A model generated the notes under the pieces. That model saw nothing but the letters and a program-made list of their open reading frames with translations. It made no database searches and was not told the DNA's origin. This document shows positions 9,411-20,500 of a stretch of DNA of 28,984 bases, piece by piece. A program made the translations under genes and the position numbers. The stretch is from Folioceros fuciformis (Eukaryota; Anthocerotophyta; Anthocerotopsida; Anthocerotales): NCBI GenBank assembly GCA_049999805.1, contig JBNGIO010006136.1, positions 238,040 to 267,023 of the forward strand, given 5' to 3'. Every line of letters starts with the position of its first letter. Position 1 is the stretch's first letter.

Positions 9411-11384
9411 CTACCATTCCTCTATCTCATCTTCGTCTTGCCCTTCAAAGAGAGGCGAAGGCGCTAGATTCCTGTTAGTGTCACTGTTGACTCCCAAAAC
9501 TCTAAAGTTAGACATCTCCGCTGCCATCTCTTCATCTTCTTGACTGGTAGTGATATCTTCTGCAAATGAACTACTGGGATCAGTAAGCAGGTTTGCCCTT
9601 TGAGACATGGAGGAATGCCTTGTGGAAAGTAAAGATAGCCGTTGGGAGAACGGGCGAATCTCAGAAGCAATCACGCTGGCACTAGACGAACTCCAAAATC
9701 CATCAATTGACAACCTCTGTGACCATATGTCGGCCTTGACCTTGGCCATGCTCTTCTCAACCTGCCACAAAGCTGGCGACCTTAAAGCCTGCCACCTTCT
9801 GGGGGCTGGATGAGCATTGCCAAAGAGAACACCGCGGCCCGCCACAGAACCTGCTGCTGCTCCACGTATGTCGCGAGCATCTACGTGATCCGCTTGTGCC
9901 ATGACACACTTTATCTGCCAGCTTCCCTTCATCCCTAGCAATAAATCGCTGGAACTGAAGTAGGCAGCCACATCTGCCAAATCATCGATTGCCTCCTCGT
10001 CAATGAAGTCCGTCATGTTCTCCTGAAGAAAGGCAAGCGCCTTCCCACTTTCAACAGATGCTCGCGCTAGAATAGTTTCAGGCTCTTCCATGTCCAAGGG
10101 CAGTCTCCGGAACGAATACGAGAGACTACATTTGAAACGCTCCTCTGAAAGCACCCCTGCCTCATCATCATTTCGCCTCTTGTTGTAAAGCAGCTTTCCC
10201 AAAGCATGGAACAGGGCAAGGCTACAATCTCGGCCAAGATTCAAGCTTGGCTTCCCATGGAAAGCCGAGGCGTGGTCGGGGCCGACTGCCATGACGTGCT
10301 TATCTCCATTTCTTAACCGGGCCCTGCCTGCTTTACCACCTTTGGCCTTACGGGAAACCCTGCGATCCCCGAGGCTGTCAGGCTCATCCTGGTGAAAGCC
10401 AACACAAAGGAACTGTAGACACGCCAATGCACTCCTCACGTCACCCCCGCAGCTTTGTGCTATCGCCGACAGCACCTCCAATGGCACCTTGTATCCCTCA
10501 GACCCGGCGACTCTGACAAGCAGCTTGTTCATCACAGTGACAGCTACAGGATTGAAGGCTATTGTGGTGGCTCCTTCACAATCGAAAGTCCTCTGAATCT
10601 CCAGCATGACTCGGTACACGTCACCTGTGCCTCCATTTTCAGCTGATTCAGTCATCACCACAACCGTGGGGAACTGAGTGGTCAGGAGAGTGGACCGAAG
10701 GGCATGCATCAAACGTGCCCTTTCTTGCATCCCTGCAACCGTAGGGAAGTCGTCTATGAGGAGGACTTTCCCTGCAGCTCTGTAACCAGAGCTGCTGACT
10801 GCCAAACCGTCTGCGAAGAGCGGCAGGGACGGAAACTTTTTGGAGTTGTCCAAAAACGCTACGAATTCCTCCAGTTTGGAGACATAGGGCAGGCGCATGA
10901 CACCGTTGTGCAAGTGCTCCTGCCATAGCGTGGGAACCGGTGTGGTCCATTCCAAGAGCTGAAACCCTATGACATCCGCCAGCACATGCACCACGGAGGA
11001 CTTACCGGCGCCCGGGGGTCCCGTTAGCAGGAGAACAGGGAGACCGGCAGACGCAGCAGAGGTAAGCTGGTTTTCCAGCCATGCTCTGACTTCCGCCACC
11101 TTCCTGGCATGCACCACAAGATCTGCCAATGTCCGCGGAGCATACTTCGCATCCCAAGCTGCGGGTTGGCCTCCGTCACTCCTTGCGGCATTGCCGACAT
11201 CGTTCGGCCCGGAGGTTGCCGCTGGTACGGGAGATGTTACTGGAGTGAAGGGGAGTGCGGCCCAATTCCCGGTGACGTCCTGGCCAGCTGTGCCATGATC
11301 AGATGCGCGAGAATGACGCAGAGAATGATCGACTTCGGTGTCGGAAGTGACCGCAAGCTTACGCTCACGCTTGCGCTTCACCAT
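9411..11384 (-). CDS. RAD17: RAD17 checkpoint clamp loader (AAA+ ATPase)
   Basis: This is the RFC1-like large subunit of the Rad17-RFC2-5 loader, which places the 9-1-1 clamp on damaged DNA to trigger checkpoint signalling in the nucleus. The 657-residue intronless frame starts at ATG 11384 with a basic MVKRKRERK. The open frame extends further upstream but contains no earlier ATG, only a GTG at 11483. Family landmarks: WDAKYAPRTLADLVVH near residue 77 (compare the KYKP...LAVH block of animal RAD17), Walker A GPPGAGKS at about 122-129, the diverged Walker B LLIDDFP at about 208-214 (Rad17 proteins have ILVEDLP here), ISFNPV-type AFNPVAVTVMNKLL, GGDVRSALACLQF, and FHALGKLLYNKR. The acidic C-terminus ends DEIEEW, like the acidic tails of other RAD17 proteins. 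Lack of introns is odd beside its intron-rich neighbour AIR9. Identity is firm; the start is moderately sure. Confidence 0.92.
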   Translation of the reverse strand: MVKRKRERKLAVTSDTEVDHSLRHSRASDHGTAGQDVTGNWAALPFTPVTSPVPAATSGPNDVGNAARSDGGQPAAWDAKYAPRTLADLVVHARKVAEVRAWLENQLTSAASAGLPVLLLTGPPGAGKSSVVHVLADVIGFQLLEWTTPVPTLWQEHLHNGVMRLPYVSKLEEFVAFLDNSKKFPSLPLFADGLAVSSSGYRAAGKVLLIDDFPTVAGMQERARLMHALRSTLLTTQFPTVVVMTESAENGGTGDVYRVMLEIQRTFDCEGATTIAFNPVAVTVMNKLLVRVAGSEGYKVPLEVLSAIAQSCGGDVRSALACLQFLCVGFHQDEPDSLGDRRVSRKAKGGKAGRARLRNGDKHVMAVGPDHASAFHGKPSLNLGRDCSLALFHALGKLLYNKRRNDDEAGVLSEERFKCSLSYSFRRLPLDMEEPETILARASVESGKALAFLQENMTDFIDEEAIDDLADVAAYFSSSDLLLGMKGSWQIKCVMAQADHVDARDIRGAAAGSVAGRGVLFGNAHPAPRRWQALRSPALWQVEKSMAKVKADIWSQRLSIDGFWSSSSASVIASEIRPFSQRLSLLSTRHSSMSQRANLLTDPSSSFAEDITTSQEDEEMAAEMSNFRVLGVNSDTNRNLAPSPLFEGQDEDEIEEW

Positions 11385-11389
11385 ACCAT
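11378..11389 (-). promoter_or_regulatory. Three-codon upstream frame overlapping the RAD17 start
   Basis: An ATG at 11389, five bases before the proposed RAD17 start, sits in the good context CCCATGG and reads ATG GTA TGG TGA. Its stop overlaps the first codons of RAD17. It could dampen or reset initiation. If the real start lies elsewhere this is meaningless. Confidence 0.3.
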
Positions 11390-12354
11390 GGGTTCGAAGT
11401 CTGTTGAGGAAAAGCTTGGAACAAACACGAGCCCTGGAACTGCGTCGGTACGTCGTGGCAGGCCAGCATGGCGATTCTTCCACTAAAACCCTACCGGGGC
11501 CGTTGCCTACAGGTGCATGTTCATGATGCGCAAAGCAGACCTACTGTCCATGGATCCGCAGTGTGCCTGGTTGACATGCGCACGACGGTGTGAACCCGTC
11601 GTTTGAACTGAAATTTAAAAAGCTTAAAAACATGAGGATGGATTCGTATGCATGTCATTGGACAAAGAAAAAGGAAAACTAACAAAATTAGGCAGTTAGT
11701 TTAGTTTAGTATATTATAGTATGAATGAAATAGTTGGTATATTATATTATTGAGAAGCCAATAGAATAGAATAGAATAAAATAAAAGCAGAGTATTATAA
11801 GATATTTCGAAAATTTCCCTCTTGAAAAATAACGTCTATCTTTTATCTTATGCTTAGGAGTGTTCAAATGAAATTGGCTTTACCGATAAAGCGTGCAGCA
11901 AGGCAAGGTAGGTGTAGTTAATACGTTAAGAAGCTTGGTTTTTACTTGAAAAGCAAGTCCTGTCGAGGCCGAAGTTGGGCACGAGAGGCGGTTTATGGCA
12001 GAATGCAGGCGAAAAGTGGAAAGTAGGAAGGACCTGACCTACTCGGAGAAGGCGTGGGTTTGGGCCAGTTTGGTGTCCAGCAGTGGCGAGAAGGCCGCAG
12101 TGCTTGGTGCCATGAAAGGATATGGATGCCTCTAGGTGGTTGCTCGTGTCCTGGGGCTGTCGTGGTCTTTCCTTGTGGCACGTGCGGCGCCCTGCCGCAT
12201 GCTACAACGCGTTTGTGTGGAAGCTGGGAAATCGCATATGCTATACCTCGGGGTCGGACAATCCACCTGCGGTGTCAACTTAGGGTTATCTGCAATGTCC
12301 TCGTCATAGCGAGGACGCCGGGAGCATCGAGCAAGGAGCTGGCCAATTTCAGCC
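11385..12354. promoter_or_regulatory. Shared upstream region between divergent RAD17 and the RS-domain gene
   Basis: About 970 bp separate the two divergent start codons. It includes an AT-rich core at about 11610-11870 with repeated TAGTTTAGTTTAGT, TATATTAT and AATAGAATAGAATAG steps, and a telobox-like AAACCCTA at about 11486-11494. The segment 11980-12354 is more GC-rich and is probably 5' untranslated sequence of the plus-strand gene. I cannot place transcription starts. Confidence 0.4.
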
Positions 12355-15300
12355 ATGGCTGGTCGAGGTGCTGCACTCACGCGTCCGGCCTGGTTGAAGC
12401 ATGCGGAGGAGGCGAAATTGAAGGATGAGGAAGAAAAAGCTGCTGCGGCACGGGCTGCTTTCGATGCCACTTTCCGGGACGTGGAACAGGGAGCCCGGAA
12501 CGGAAATGCCTCTTCCGACAGTGAGGCTGACGAGGCGGACAAGCTTGCAAACAAGCCAATTGGTATGTGTTTCTTGTGCGTCCTCATCTGTGATGCTTGT
12601 TGCCTGAGCCTAGGGCCAGCCACCACTGTGAGATCATAATATGGAATTGACTGCTGGTGAGATTGATTGACAGGTCCTGTGGACCCATCCAGATGTACAG
12701 CTGCAGGAACAGGAGTTGGAGGAGGCGCTGCTGGTGCAGCCGCCTCGTTTGTTGTGGTCACCAAGGATTCCGATGGGAGGAGGGCTCCTCATGGAGGCGC
12801 CTACATAAGAGTGAAAATCACTCCTGGAGCTGGAGTTGGGGGAACGGAGCAAGAAGCTGTCGTCAAGGATCATTCCGACGGGACGTATACGGTCACCTAT
12901 GCAGTGGCCAAGAGAGGGGATTATATGGTCAGTGTTGATTGCAACGGCCACCCCATTCTTGGTAGCCCTTTTCCTGTTTTCTTCAGCGGCGGAAATCCGC
13001 AAGTCGGGGGCACCACGTTGCCGACATCCGCGCCTATTCTGGGCTCGTCTCCCTTCTTGAATGGAGTGGCCCAGCCTATGTCCGCCTTTCCTAACATGGG
13101 CATGACAGGAATATTCCCGGGAATGCTTTCATCGTTGATTCCTGGACTGCTTCCTGGGGCTACAGGCGGGGCCGTTTTGCCTGGCATTGGAGCCTCTTTT
13201 GGGGAGGTCTGTCGTGATTACCTCAATGGCCGGTGTGCAAGGACGGATTGCAAGTATAATCACCCCCCTCAGAACCAGCTTATGGCCGCTTTGGCAGCCG
13301 GCAGTACCATGGGAGGTCTCAGTCAGATGCCCATGGCTCCATCAGCAGCTGCAATGGCTGCTGCTCAGAGCATTGCTGCGGCACAGGCGTATCAGGCAGC
13401 ACAGGCACAAGCAGCTGCTCAACAACAGCAAAAACAGCCATCTGCAGGTGACATTCCACTTCGTAGGCTAACGGCCCCACTGTTGTTTCTTGTCATCTTC
13501 GTGTTTCTGGAGCTCGTCACTGCGTCTGAAATGTCCCAAGTATGTTGTGCGTTGCTCTGATGTTACTGCTTGATTGTTGAAGGTGCTGGGGAGGTCAATG
13601 ATGAAGCACTTTCCGCTGAAGAACCTGCTGGAAGTGGTGAGCCATCATGCACAATACATGTAAGCAATCTAAGTCCAGGTCTGCAAGTAGATCACTTGCG
13701 ACAGCTTTTTGGCTACTGCGGAACTGTGGTTGATTGTAAGATTTCTGATTCCAAAACATCTGCATATGTGGAGTTTTCAAAACATGAGGAAGCAAAATCT
13801 GCATTGGAATTAAATAACATGGACGTCAAGGGTGCCTCTTTGAAACTGGAGTTGGCGAAACCTGTTCGCATGGTGAAACAGGCATCAAGTTTGTGCACCG
13901 CCACAGCAACCTCAACTCCTACTGCAGCAGCTCAGCCCGCTCCTCCCTTGCCAATGATGATGCAGCAGGCTGTGGCCATGCAACAGCTGCAATTTCAACA
14001 AGCTTTGTTTATGCAGCAGGCCATGGCTACGCAGCAGGCAGCAGCTCGAGCTGCTACTGTGAAATCTGCGGCTGAGATGGCAACAGCAAGAGCTGCAGAA
14101 ATCAGCAAGCGACTCAAAGGACCCAATGGTGACGGGCAAGAGGAGGAAGAGCAACCTACAAGGTGTGTTGGGCTGAACTTGAAACATCTCGAAATGTTTG
14201 GACCTACAGCATTTGTGGCATGCTCATTTTCAATGTAGTTCATGGTTCCCATTCTTTGAGTGTCCTCACCAGGTGTACCTGATCATTGATATTATTTACT
14301 GTACGGCAGGTCTCGGTCTCAATCGGTTGGAAGGTCCCGGAGCAAATCAAAATCGAAATCAAAATCACCGATACGGTACAGGCGAAATTGGCATAATCAA
14401 ACAAACTCACGCTCTCCTAGCCGCTTTCGCAGGGATAGGGATCGCCGATCCCGCTCTTGGTCTAGAGACCGATTTCACAAGAGGAGTAGGAGCAGAGACC
14501 GTGGTCCTTACGGCAGAGGTGGCCGTGATGGATATTTCAGGTACCACCCCCGGCGTGAGTGGGAAAGGGGAAGAGAAAGGGAGTATCAATCTCGGGTTTC
14601 ACGGAGGAGCAGGAGCAGGAGTAGGAGCCGAAGCCGCATGAGGCGATCACGAAGCCAATCTAGGTCCCCCAAGCATAGGAAAGTACATCATTCTCCAATG
14701 AGGAGAAGACGGGATGAGGGTAAACCCACTAGGAGTCTTAGGAGATCCAGGTCTACTTCTAGAGATCGACATAGAGGTTCACCTAAGAGCAGTCCTACAA
14801 GGCCTGGGAGCCCTTGGAGAAAGAGGGGAAAGAGCGTCAAAGAAAAGGATTGGGGCCAAGGAGATGAGGCTAGAAACGGTCATCAGATTGGAATGCTTTC
14901 TGTTGACACGAAGGTTGGTCATGGTGATGAGGATCTTACTGAAAAGTCCAGGCATGCAAGCAACTCTGCCCTGGGGTCTACGATTGCAGGTGCTAATGAT
15001 CATTGCTCAGGGTTTATTCAGGATGAAGAGAATGGGGCTTCTAGAGAGCGAGGAACAGCATTTGAGGGTGCTGTGAAATTAGATATGGTTGATAAGGAGA
15101 GGATAGAGAGGGCAAAGGAGAAAGTGGTTGCAGCCAAAAGCATTGAGGAAGTTGAGCATTTTAAATTGGAAGGGGTTGGAGTGTCTAAGAAAGAAAAGTC
15201 CAGCCATGAAAGCAAGCCCCCCTGGCATCCTGTGGGGACTAGTCTCGAGGAGAGCCCAAGTCGCATTAGTGCTGCATGGTCTCAGAATCTAGTAGAAAAG

Positions 15301-15906
15301 CGTGCAAGAGAAGAAATGGGGAGCGGAAGGCAGTTTGTTCAGTTGGGTGAGGAGCTTCCGCAGGATGACGGCCTTAAACCTGACGACCTTGTGTCCCCTG
15401 GTATCAAGAGCGAAAGGCTTGTGCCAACTGAGGATCCCATGGAAACTGATAATCAGGATGATGTCCCAGTAGCAAGGTCTGATGGCGGTGTGTTGGCACC
15501 TCATGATGAGGATAACAATGAAGAAGAGCAAGAAAGAAGACGGGAGAGGCACAGGCGGCATCGAAAGAAGCACAGTCGAGATGGGATTGAGGTTGACAAG
15601 GTTGAGGGAGATGGGGACAGGGATGACCCTGAGGGAGACAGGGATGGGGACAGGCAGGGCCGTAAAGACAAGAGGCGACATAAGAAACGGTCCAGAAAGG
15701 ATGATGAAAAGAAGAAACGAAAGCATAAGCACCGCAGGCACAGGTCTCCTGGTGGCTCAATTGAAGGATCACCGTCCATTGATGCAGGTAGGAGCAAAGT
15801 GGCAGAGGTTGAAAGCGGGGCTCAGAAGAGGAGTTCCAGTAAACACAAGAGGAAGCACAGGGAAACTTCAAAATCAATAACTTGCAGCCTGAGTTCAAGT
15901 GATTAA
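12355..15906 (+). CDS. Filamin-repeat, CCCH zinc finger, RRM and RS-domain RNA-binding protein
   Basis: Four exons join in frame with GT-AG introns: 12355-12562, 12674-13447, 13583-14162 and 14310-15906, giving 1052 residues. Order of domains: an N-terminal block RPAWLKHAEEAKLKDEEE; a filamin-type Ig fold at about 95-175 (AYIRVKITPGAGVGG, then VVKDHSDGTYTVTY, then GSPFPVFFSGG); a CCCH finger near 248 (CRDYLNGRCARTDCKYNH, spacing CX7CX4CX3H); an Ala/Gln-rich linker; an RRM at about 350-420 (CTIHVSNLSPGLQVDHLRQLF, split here as RNP2 CTIHVSNL and RNP1-like SAYVEF); an Arg/Ser-rich domain from about 521; and a Lys/Arg/Asp/Glu-rich tail ending in LSSSD. From memory this matches a plant family including Arabidopsis IRR (AT3G23900), linked to RNA processing; that pairing is not checked. 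A nuclear splicing or RNA-maturation role is inferred from the RRM and RS parts. Retention of intron 2 or 3 would give truncated proteins. Confidence 0.85.
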
Positions 15907-17551
15907 CAGGGTGGCTGTTTTGAGGATGTTATTGTGCTGAGGAGACGGTTATTGTTCTAGTCAGTGGGTTGTTCCTCTGACTTGCTGCATTTCCAGCATT
16001 GGATGACTTATCGGCTGGCACCTGTGCATGTCCAGCATTCTGGTTGGGTGTCCAGCGTCCCTGTCTCTTCAGCTTGGTGGCACCTCGGTTACAAGTGTCT
16101 TTGGTGCGGCTGTTGAGCTTGTCTTAGTGACAAGTATCTCTGCTGTGGCTGGGCGTGTTGTTCTTTTGCAGGGACATCATGGCCGGCATGGTAGTGAAGC
16201 GCATCCGTCATCACGGCCTATTGTCTTTGGCAAATATGTAGGTAGCTAGACTGGCCAAAACTTTCCGGGGTTGTGCAAGTTCAGTTGTGCCACAGGACCC
16301 GCTGTCGTCAATGAAATTTTTTTCTCTTTGGTTGTGACTACTGTGTAGGAACTTGAGTCCCACAAGTCTTTGTTTGTGTATACTAGTGGTATCTGTTTGG
16401 TGGAAGTTGGCTTGGACTCGGTGTAACCTTGTAGCAATTTGAATGGCAATGGTGGGAGTTCATTTCCAGGCGTGTGTGAATGTTGGGTGGGATGGGGTTG
16501 GAGATGGGGCTGGGTCCAGGATGTGAAACGGAGTGTCTTGAGTGCAAGAGAGCTGGCAACGATGAAGCTAAAGTTGGTGGTAAGTACAGTGGAGGAGTGT
16601 GTTGCATAAGCAGCTTTTATGGCGACTCGGAAAGTAGTGTCCAGTGTGACAGGATTGTGTGTGCTAATCTCGCGGGGTGGTGCTGTGGTGGGTGGTGGTG
16701 GAGGTGAGGGGCGGAGTGGGATCGTGTTTGTCGACAGACGTTTTTTTTGTGAAATGGCAGTGAGGGAAAGGAGGTGCGGAGCAGGCCGTGTGGCGCGTCT
16801 GTAGCCATCTTCGAAGGTGTAAATTTCTCCATCTTCTTGGTTCATATACCTAGCTTCAGACCTAGTCTTTGTAAGGCAGGCTGGCTTGGTGGCAAGTTGG
16901 CTGGCCTCTCACTGTCTTTCACACAGTCTGGGTCCTTCTTGACGAGAAAGCCACATTTTGTCCCTCGTGACGATGGACGTAGACTAGATCATGGCTCTCC
17001 TCAAGAAAGCCTCTGCTGGTAGCTTGTCACAATGTCTACAACTGTATACTCTCGAGTGGTCGCTGTTATTGTTGTGTTAAAGTATCAAAGTGACCCGACA
17101 AGGCACGTGATATCTGGTATTGCAAAGAAGGCCGATTCCACATGGCGCGTCCCCATTGGCTTTGTAGAAGATCAATTCAGCCCGCGCAAATCGTCTGTTC
17201 AAACTGGTGTCCAATTTTAACTCAAACATCCATGTCTACCAGCCTGGTTGTTACTCGAGAAGTGGGGTTTGGCGCGCTGGAGACCGGACTGCCAGTCCTC
17301 TCGCGAGTCCGAGTGTGGGAGCCGCTTCCCGAGCTCGCGCCGTCGTCTCGGTCCCTCAGTCCGTGCGCCCGATCTCCTTGCTGCGTGGCAATGCGCGCCT
17401 CTGAGCTGCGCAGATCGTAGTCTGGCTGAATGAATCGAGCTAGGCCAGGCTAGTCCCTTCTCTTGTCATCTGCCAGTGGGCTCGTCTCGCCGGGGCTGGG
17501 CTGGGGTGGACTAGGCCAGGCCAGGCTGCGGATGCTGCCTGGGCTGCGACC
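15907..17551. other. Intergenic region between the RS-domain gene and AIR9
   Basis: The left part is the likely 3' untranslated region of the RS-domain gene and is notably G/T-rich on the plus strand (about 16020-16720). The right part, from about 17240, becomes GC-rich and is the probable promoter and 5' leader of AIR9; it holds two CTAGGCCAGG copies at about 17441 and 17511. Frames seen here look composition-driven. No RNA gene or transposon is evident. Confidence 0.45.
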
Positions 17552-20500
17552 ATGGACCAGGAGTGGGCTCTCGAGACCGCATCCCAGCTCCACGCGGACG
17601 CATTGTCCCTGCTGGAGTCGACGGACACTTCCCTGATAGGCCCGGAGCTGGAGCTGGGTGAGACTGACGATGCCGTGCTGGAGGAGGATCCGGAGCCCGA
17701 GCTGGAGCAGCAGCAGCACGAGGAGGAGGAACAAGGCGAGGAGAACGGAAGGGGAGATGCCGACGGCGACAATGCTCTGCCGGAAGGGGCCCTGACTCTC
17801 CCGCCTGTTGTACCTGCATTGGAGGAAGTAGTTGTGACCCCGCCGCTGCGGCCCGCACCAGCGCGGGCTTCCAATTCTGCACCTGCAATTGCCGGCCCTG
17901 GCTTGGGAGCCGGGAAGCTCATCAATGGGGGCGTCAGGCGCAGCGTGACCGCGACACCGGCCTCTAGTGTGTCCACACGCCCTTTCCTCAGGTCCTCCTC
18001 ATCGGCGGCTGTGGCGAGGAGGCTCTCCACCAGCAACGGCAAGGCCAACGGCCCGCTGCATCCGAGCAGCAACGGGAGCAATGCGAGCCCGGCAGCAGCG
18101 GGCCCGACGATGAAGCGCTCGTCTTCGCTCAATCTGGATGTGCGGCGTAGCTCTGCCAGTCCGCGCACTTTGGCGCTCTCGTCTCCTAAGCCGCTGGCTA
18201 CCCCGCCCGGCTCACGGCGCGCTTCCCTCTCAGCTGTGTCGTCGACTAACTCTCCCGTGTCTCCTTCCGACTTGAAGAAATGGGCTTCGTCATCCTCTTC
18301 CTCTGCGTCCAAAGGCCCTGGCTCGAACCTGTCCCCGGCGGCTTCCAGGCTGCCGTCTCCCCGGGCCGTTGTTGCCAAAGCTCCTGCACAGACGGCAAAG
18401 CTGGCGGCGGTCTCCAGCTCAACCTCCAGTCCCAAGCCGAACTCGGCGGGGTCTTCTCCCTTGGTTCCCAATGCTGCGAAGTCCTCTCCTTCGACGCCCT
18501 GTACCCCTGCTGCGAATGGCACCAGAAAGCAACAGCCGACTCCGGTGGTTGTTAAGCGATCTCCCAAGACAGCTTCGCCCTCGGCTCCCTCCCTCGCCAA
18601 ACACACTTCCCCATCTTCGGCTGACAAGACCAAGCTCTCCACTGCTGCGAAGGGGGCCACGCCGTCCCCTTTGTCAGCTGATAGGGGCCCGAGTATGTTG
18701 TCCAGGAGAAAGTCTCTCACTTCTGAGACACGGGATCCGCGGTTCATCAATCTGCCTTCAGTGGATGTTAAGGCAGGGGATGACGTGGTGAGCTTCTAGA
18801 AGTTCATGTCTAGTGCACCACTCTTAAGAATCTTCGGCTTGATTCTCTTTGACCCTCAACATGAAATTCCCTTGTTTGCAGAGGTTGGATCTGAGGGGCC
18901 AGAAGGTCCGAAGCCTGGATGGAAATCTTGTCAACCTCACACCAAAAATGGAGGTGTGTTTCACTGCCCCCCGAGAAGCAATTTTGACGATTACAATTTT
19001 CCCTTCGGCTCCTTGTCTTCGGGCTTGTCTTCTTATGCTCATGTTCCTGCCCGTGGCAGTTTGTTTACCTCAGGGACAACAAACTCTCCACCCTGAATGG
19101 CATTGAGACACTTCGACGAGTCAAGGTGAAGTGCCTGTTCCTGTGTTTTAGAACCTTCTGGGAAAGCAGGTTGTGGACAGATTTAACCGTGGTCTGGGTC
19201 CTGGTCTCGGTGAACTACAGGTTCTGGATCTAAGCTTCAACGAGTTCAAAGGGTCCGGGTTTGAACCACTTGCAAGTTGCAAAGGCCTTCAGGTATGCTC
19301 CTTGTATCTTGGCGTATGCCATGTGTGACTCCGAATTATTCACCAGCTTCTGGTGCCTTATGTATCCTTTTTGGATGCAGCAACTTTACCTGGCAGGCAA
19401 CCAGATAACCTCCCTCACTGGATTGCCGTCTCTGCCAAATCTAGAGGTATCTTTCCTAGTTGACTGCCAACTTTCAGCTTTTCCTTTGTTTAGCTTCAAG
19501 AATGAGGACACGTTCTCAACAAGTTCATGCTCACAGTTCCTCTCAGTCGCACAAAACAAGATCAAGTCTCTTGCCATGGTCACTCAACCAAGGCTTCAGG
19601 TTAATTTGCTTGCTCTTCGCTTTGCAGTGTTCACCCACGGGCTTTGTGTCTACAGCTAACCCTGTTCTTTCCATGTGCAAAGGTACTAGCAGCCAGTAAG
19701 AACAAAATCTCGACGTTGAAGGGTTTTCCACATCTCCCTGCTCTGGAGGTACGTCATGAACATACTTTTAAACTCTAGCTGAACTCCCAATGAACGTCAC
19801 ATGTAAAGGCTCTGTCAGTGCATGAAATAATGTTCGTCTTCAGTGATGGAGAAGACCTTTGACTTGACCAATAAAATGACTGGGCAGTCCTATCGTGGCC
19901 CACGTCTTAGCCCCTTTCGTTAATTTCTAGTGTCCTAAGGCAGACTGTTACTTGTTTCAGCATCTTCGGCTTGAAGAAAATCCTATTCTGGATGTGCCTC
20001 ATGTGGAAGCAGCATCCATACTTTTGCTGGGACCCACACTGAAGAAGTTCAACGATCGAGGTTGATATTCACAACTTGTTGAGTTGGTTTTTGCGTCAAG
20101 TTTGTGCCCTGATTTGTTGTTCTGCATCCTGATTTCCATCTGCCTGTTGGTTATCGAGTGTGATCGTTCGGGTCCATAATTGTAACGTAGCAGGTGTGGC
20201 CTGCGAGACCTGACAGTGCTATCGGAGCTGGCTGCAGATCTTTCGTTGTCTGAGGTGGAGCTAGCTCAAATGTACCCTGCGCACACGGCGTTCAGTATTC
20301 GAGAGGGTTGGAATCTGTGCTCACCTGAAGAAGCGGCTGGTAATAATCTTCTGAAAGTAGACTAGGATGGATGTTGAAAAACAATGCAACATAGGTGATT
20401 TGACCTTCGCTGTCTGTATAGATTCGATTTTAAGGTTTTTGACTGAACAATGGGAGGGAACACTACCCCAAGGCTACCTTCTTAAGAAGGTTTCTGTCGA

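Noticed and set aside
9411-11483. RAD17 start at 11483
   Set aside because: The codon there is GTG; the first ATG in the open frame is at 11384.
14198-14641. Plus-strand frame of 147 codons across intron 3 and exon 4 of the RS-domain gene
   Set aside because: It is out of phase with the RS reading frame; the joined frame gives a proper Arg/Ser domain instead.
16246-16845. Minus-strand open frame of 199 codons
   Set aside because: The protein is Pro/Thr/Ser-rich because the plus strand is G/T-rich in a 3' untranslated region; no motif and no splice partner.
17440-18750. Long antisense open frame (436 codons) opposite AIR9 exon 1
   Set aside because: It is the mirror of a GC-rich, Ser/Ala/Pro-coding exon; its protein is low-complexity and shows no domain, and the plus strand clearly continues into AIR9.
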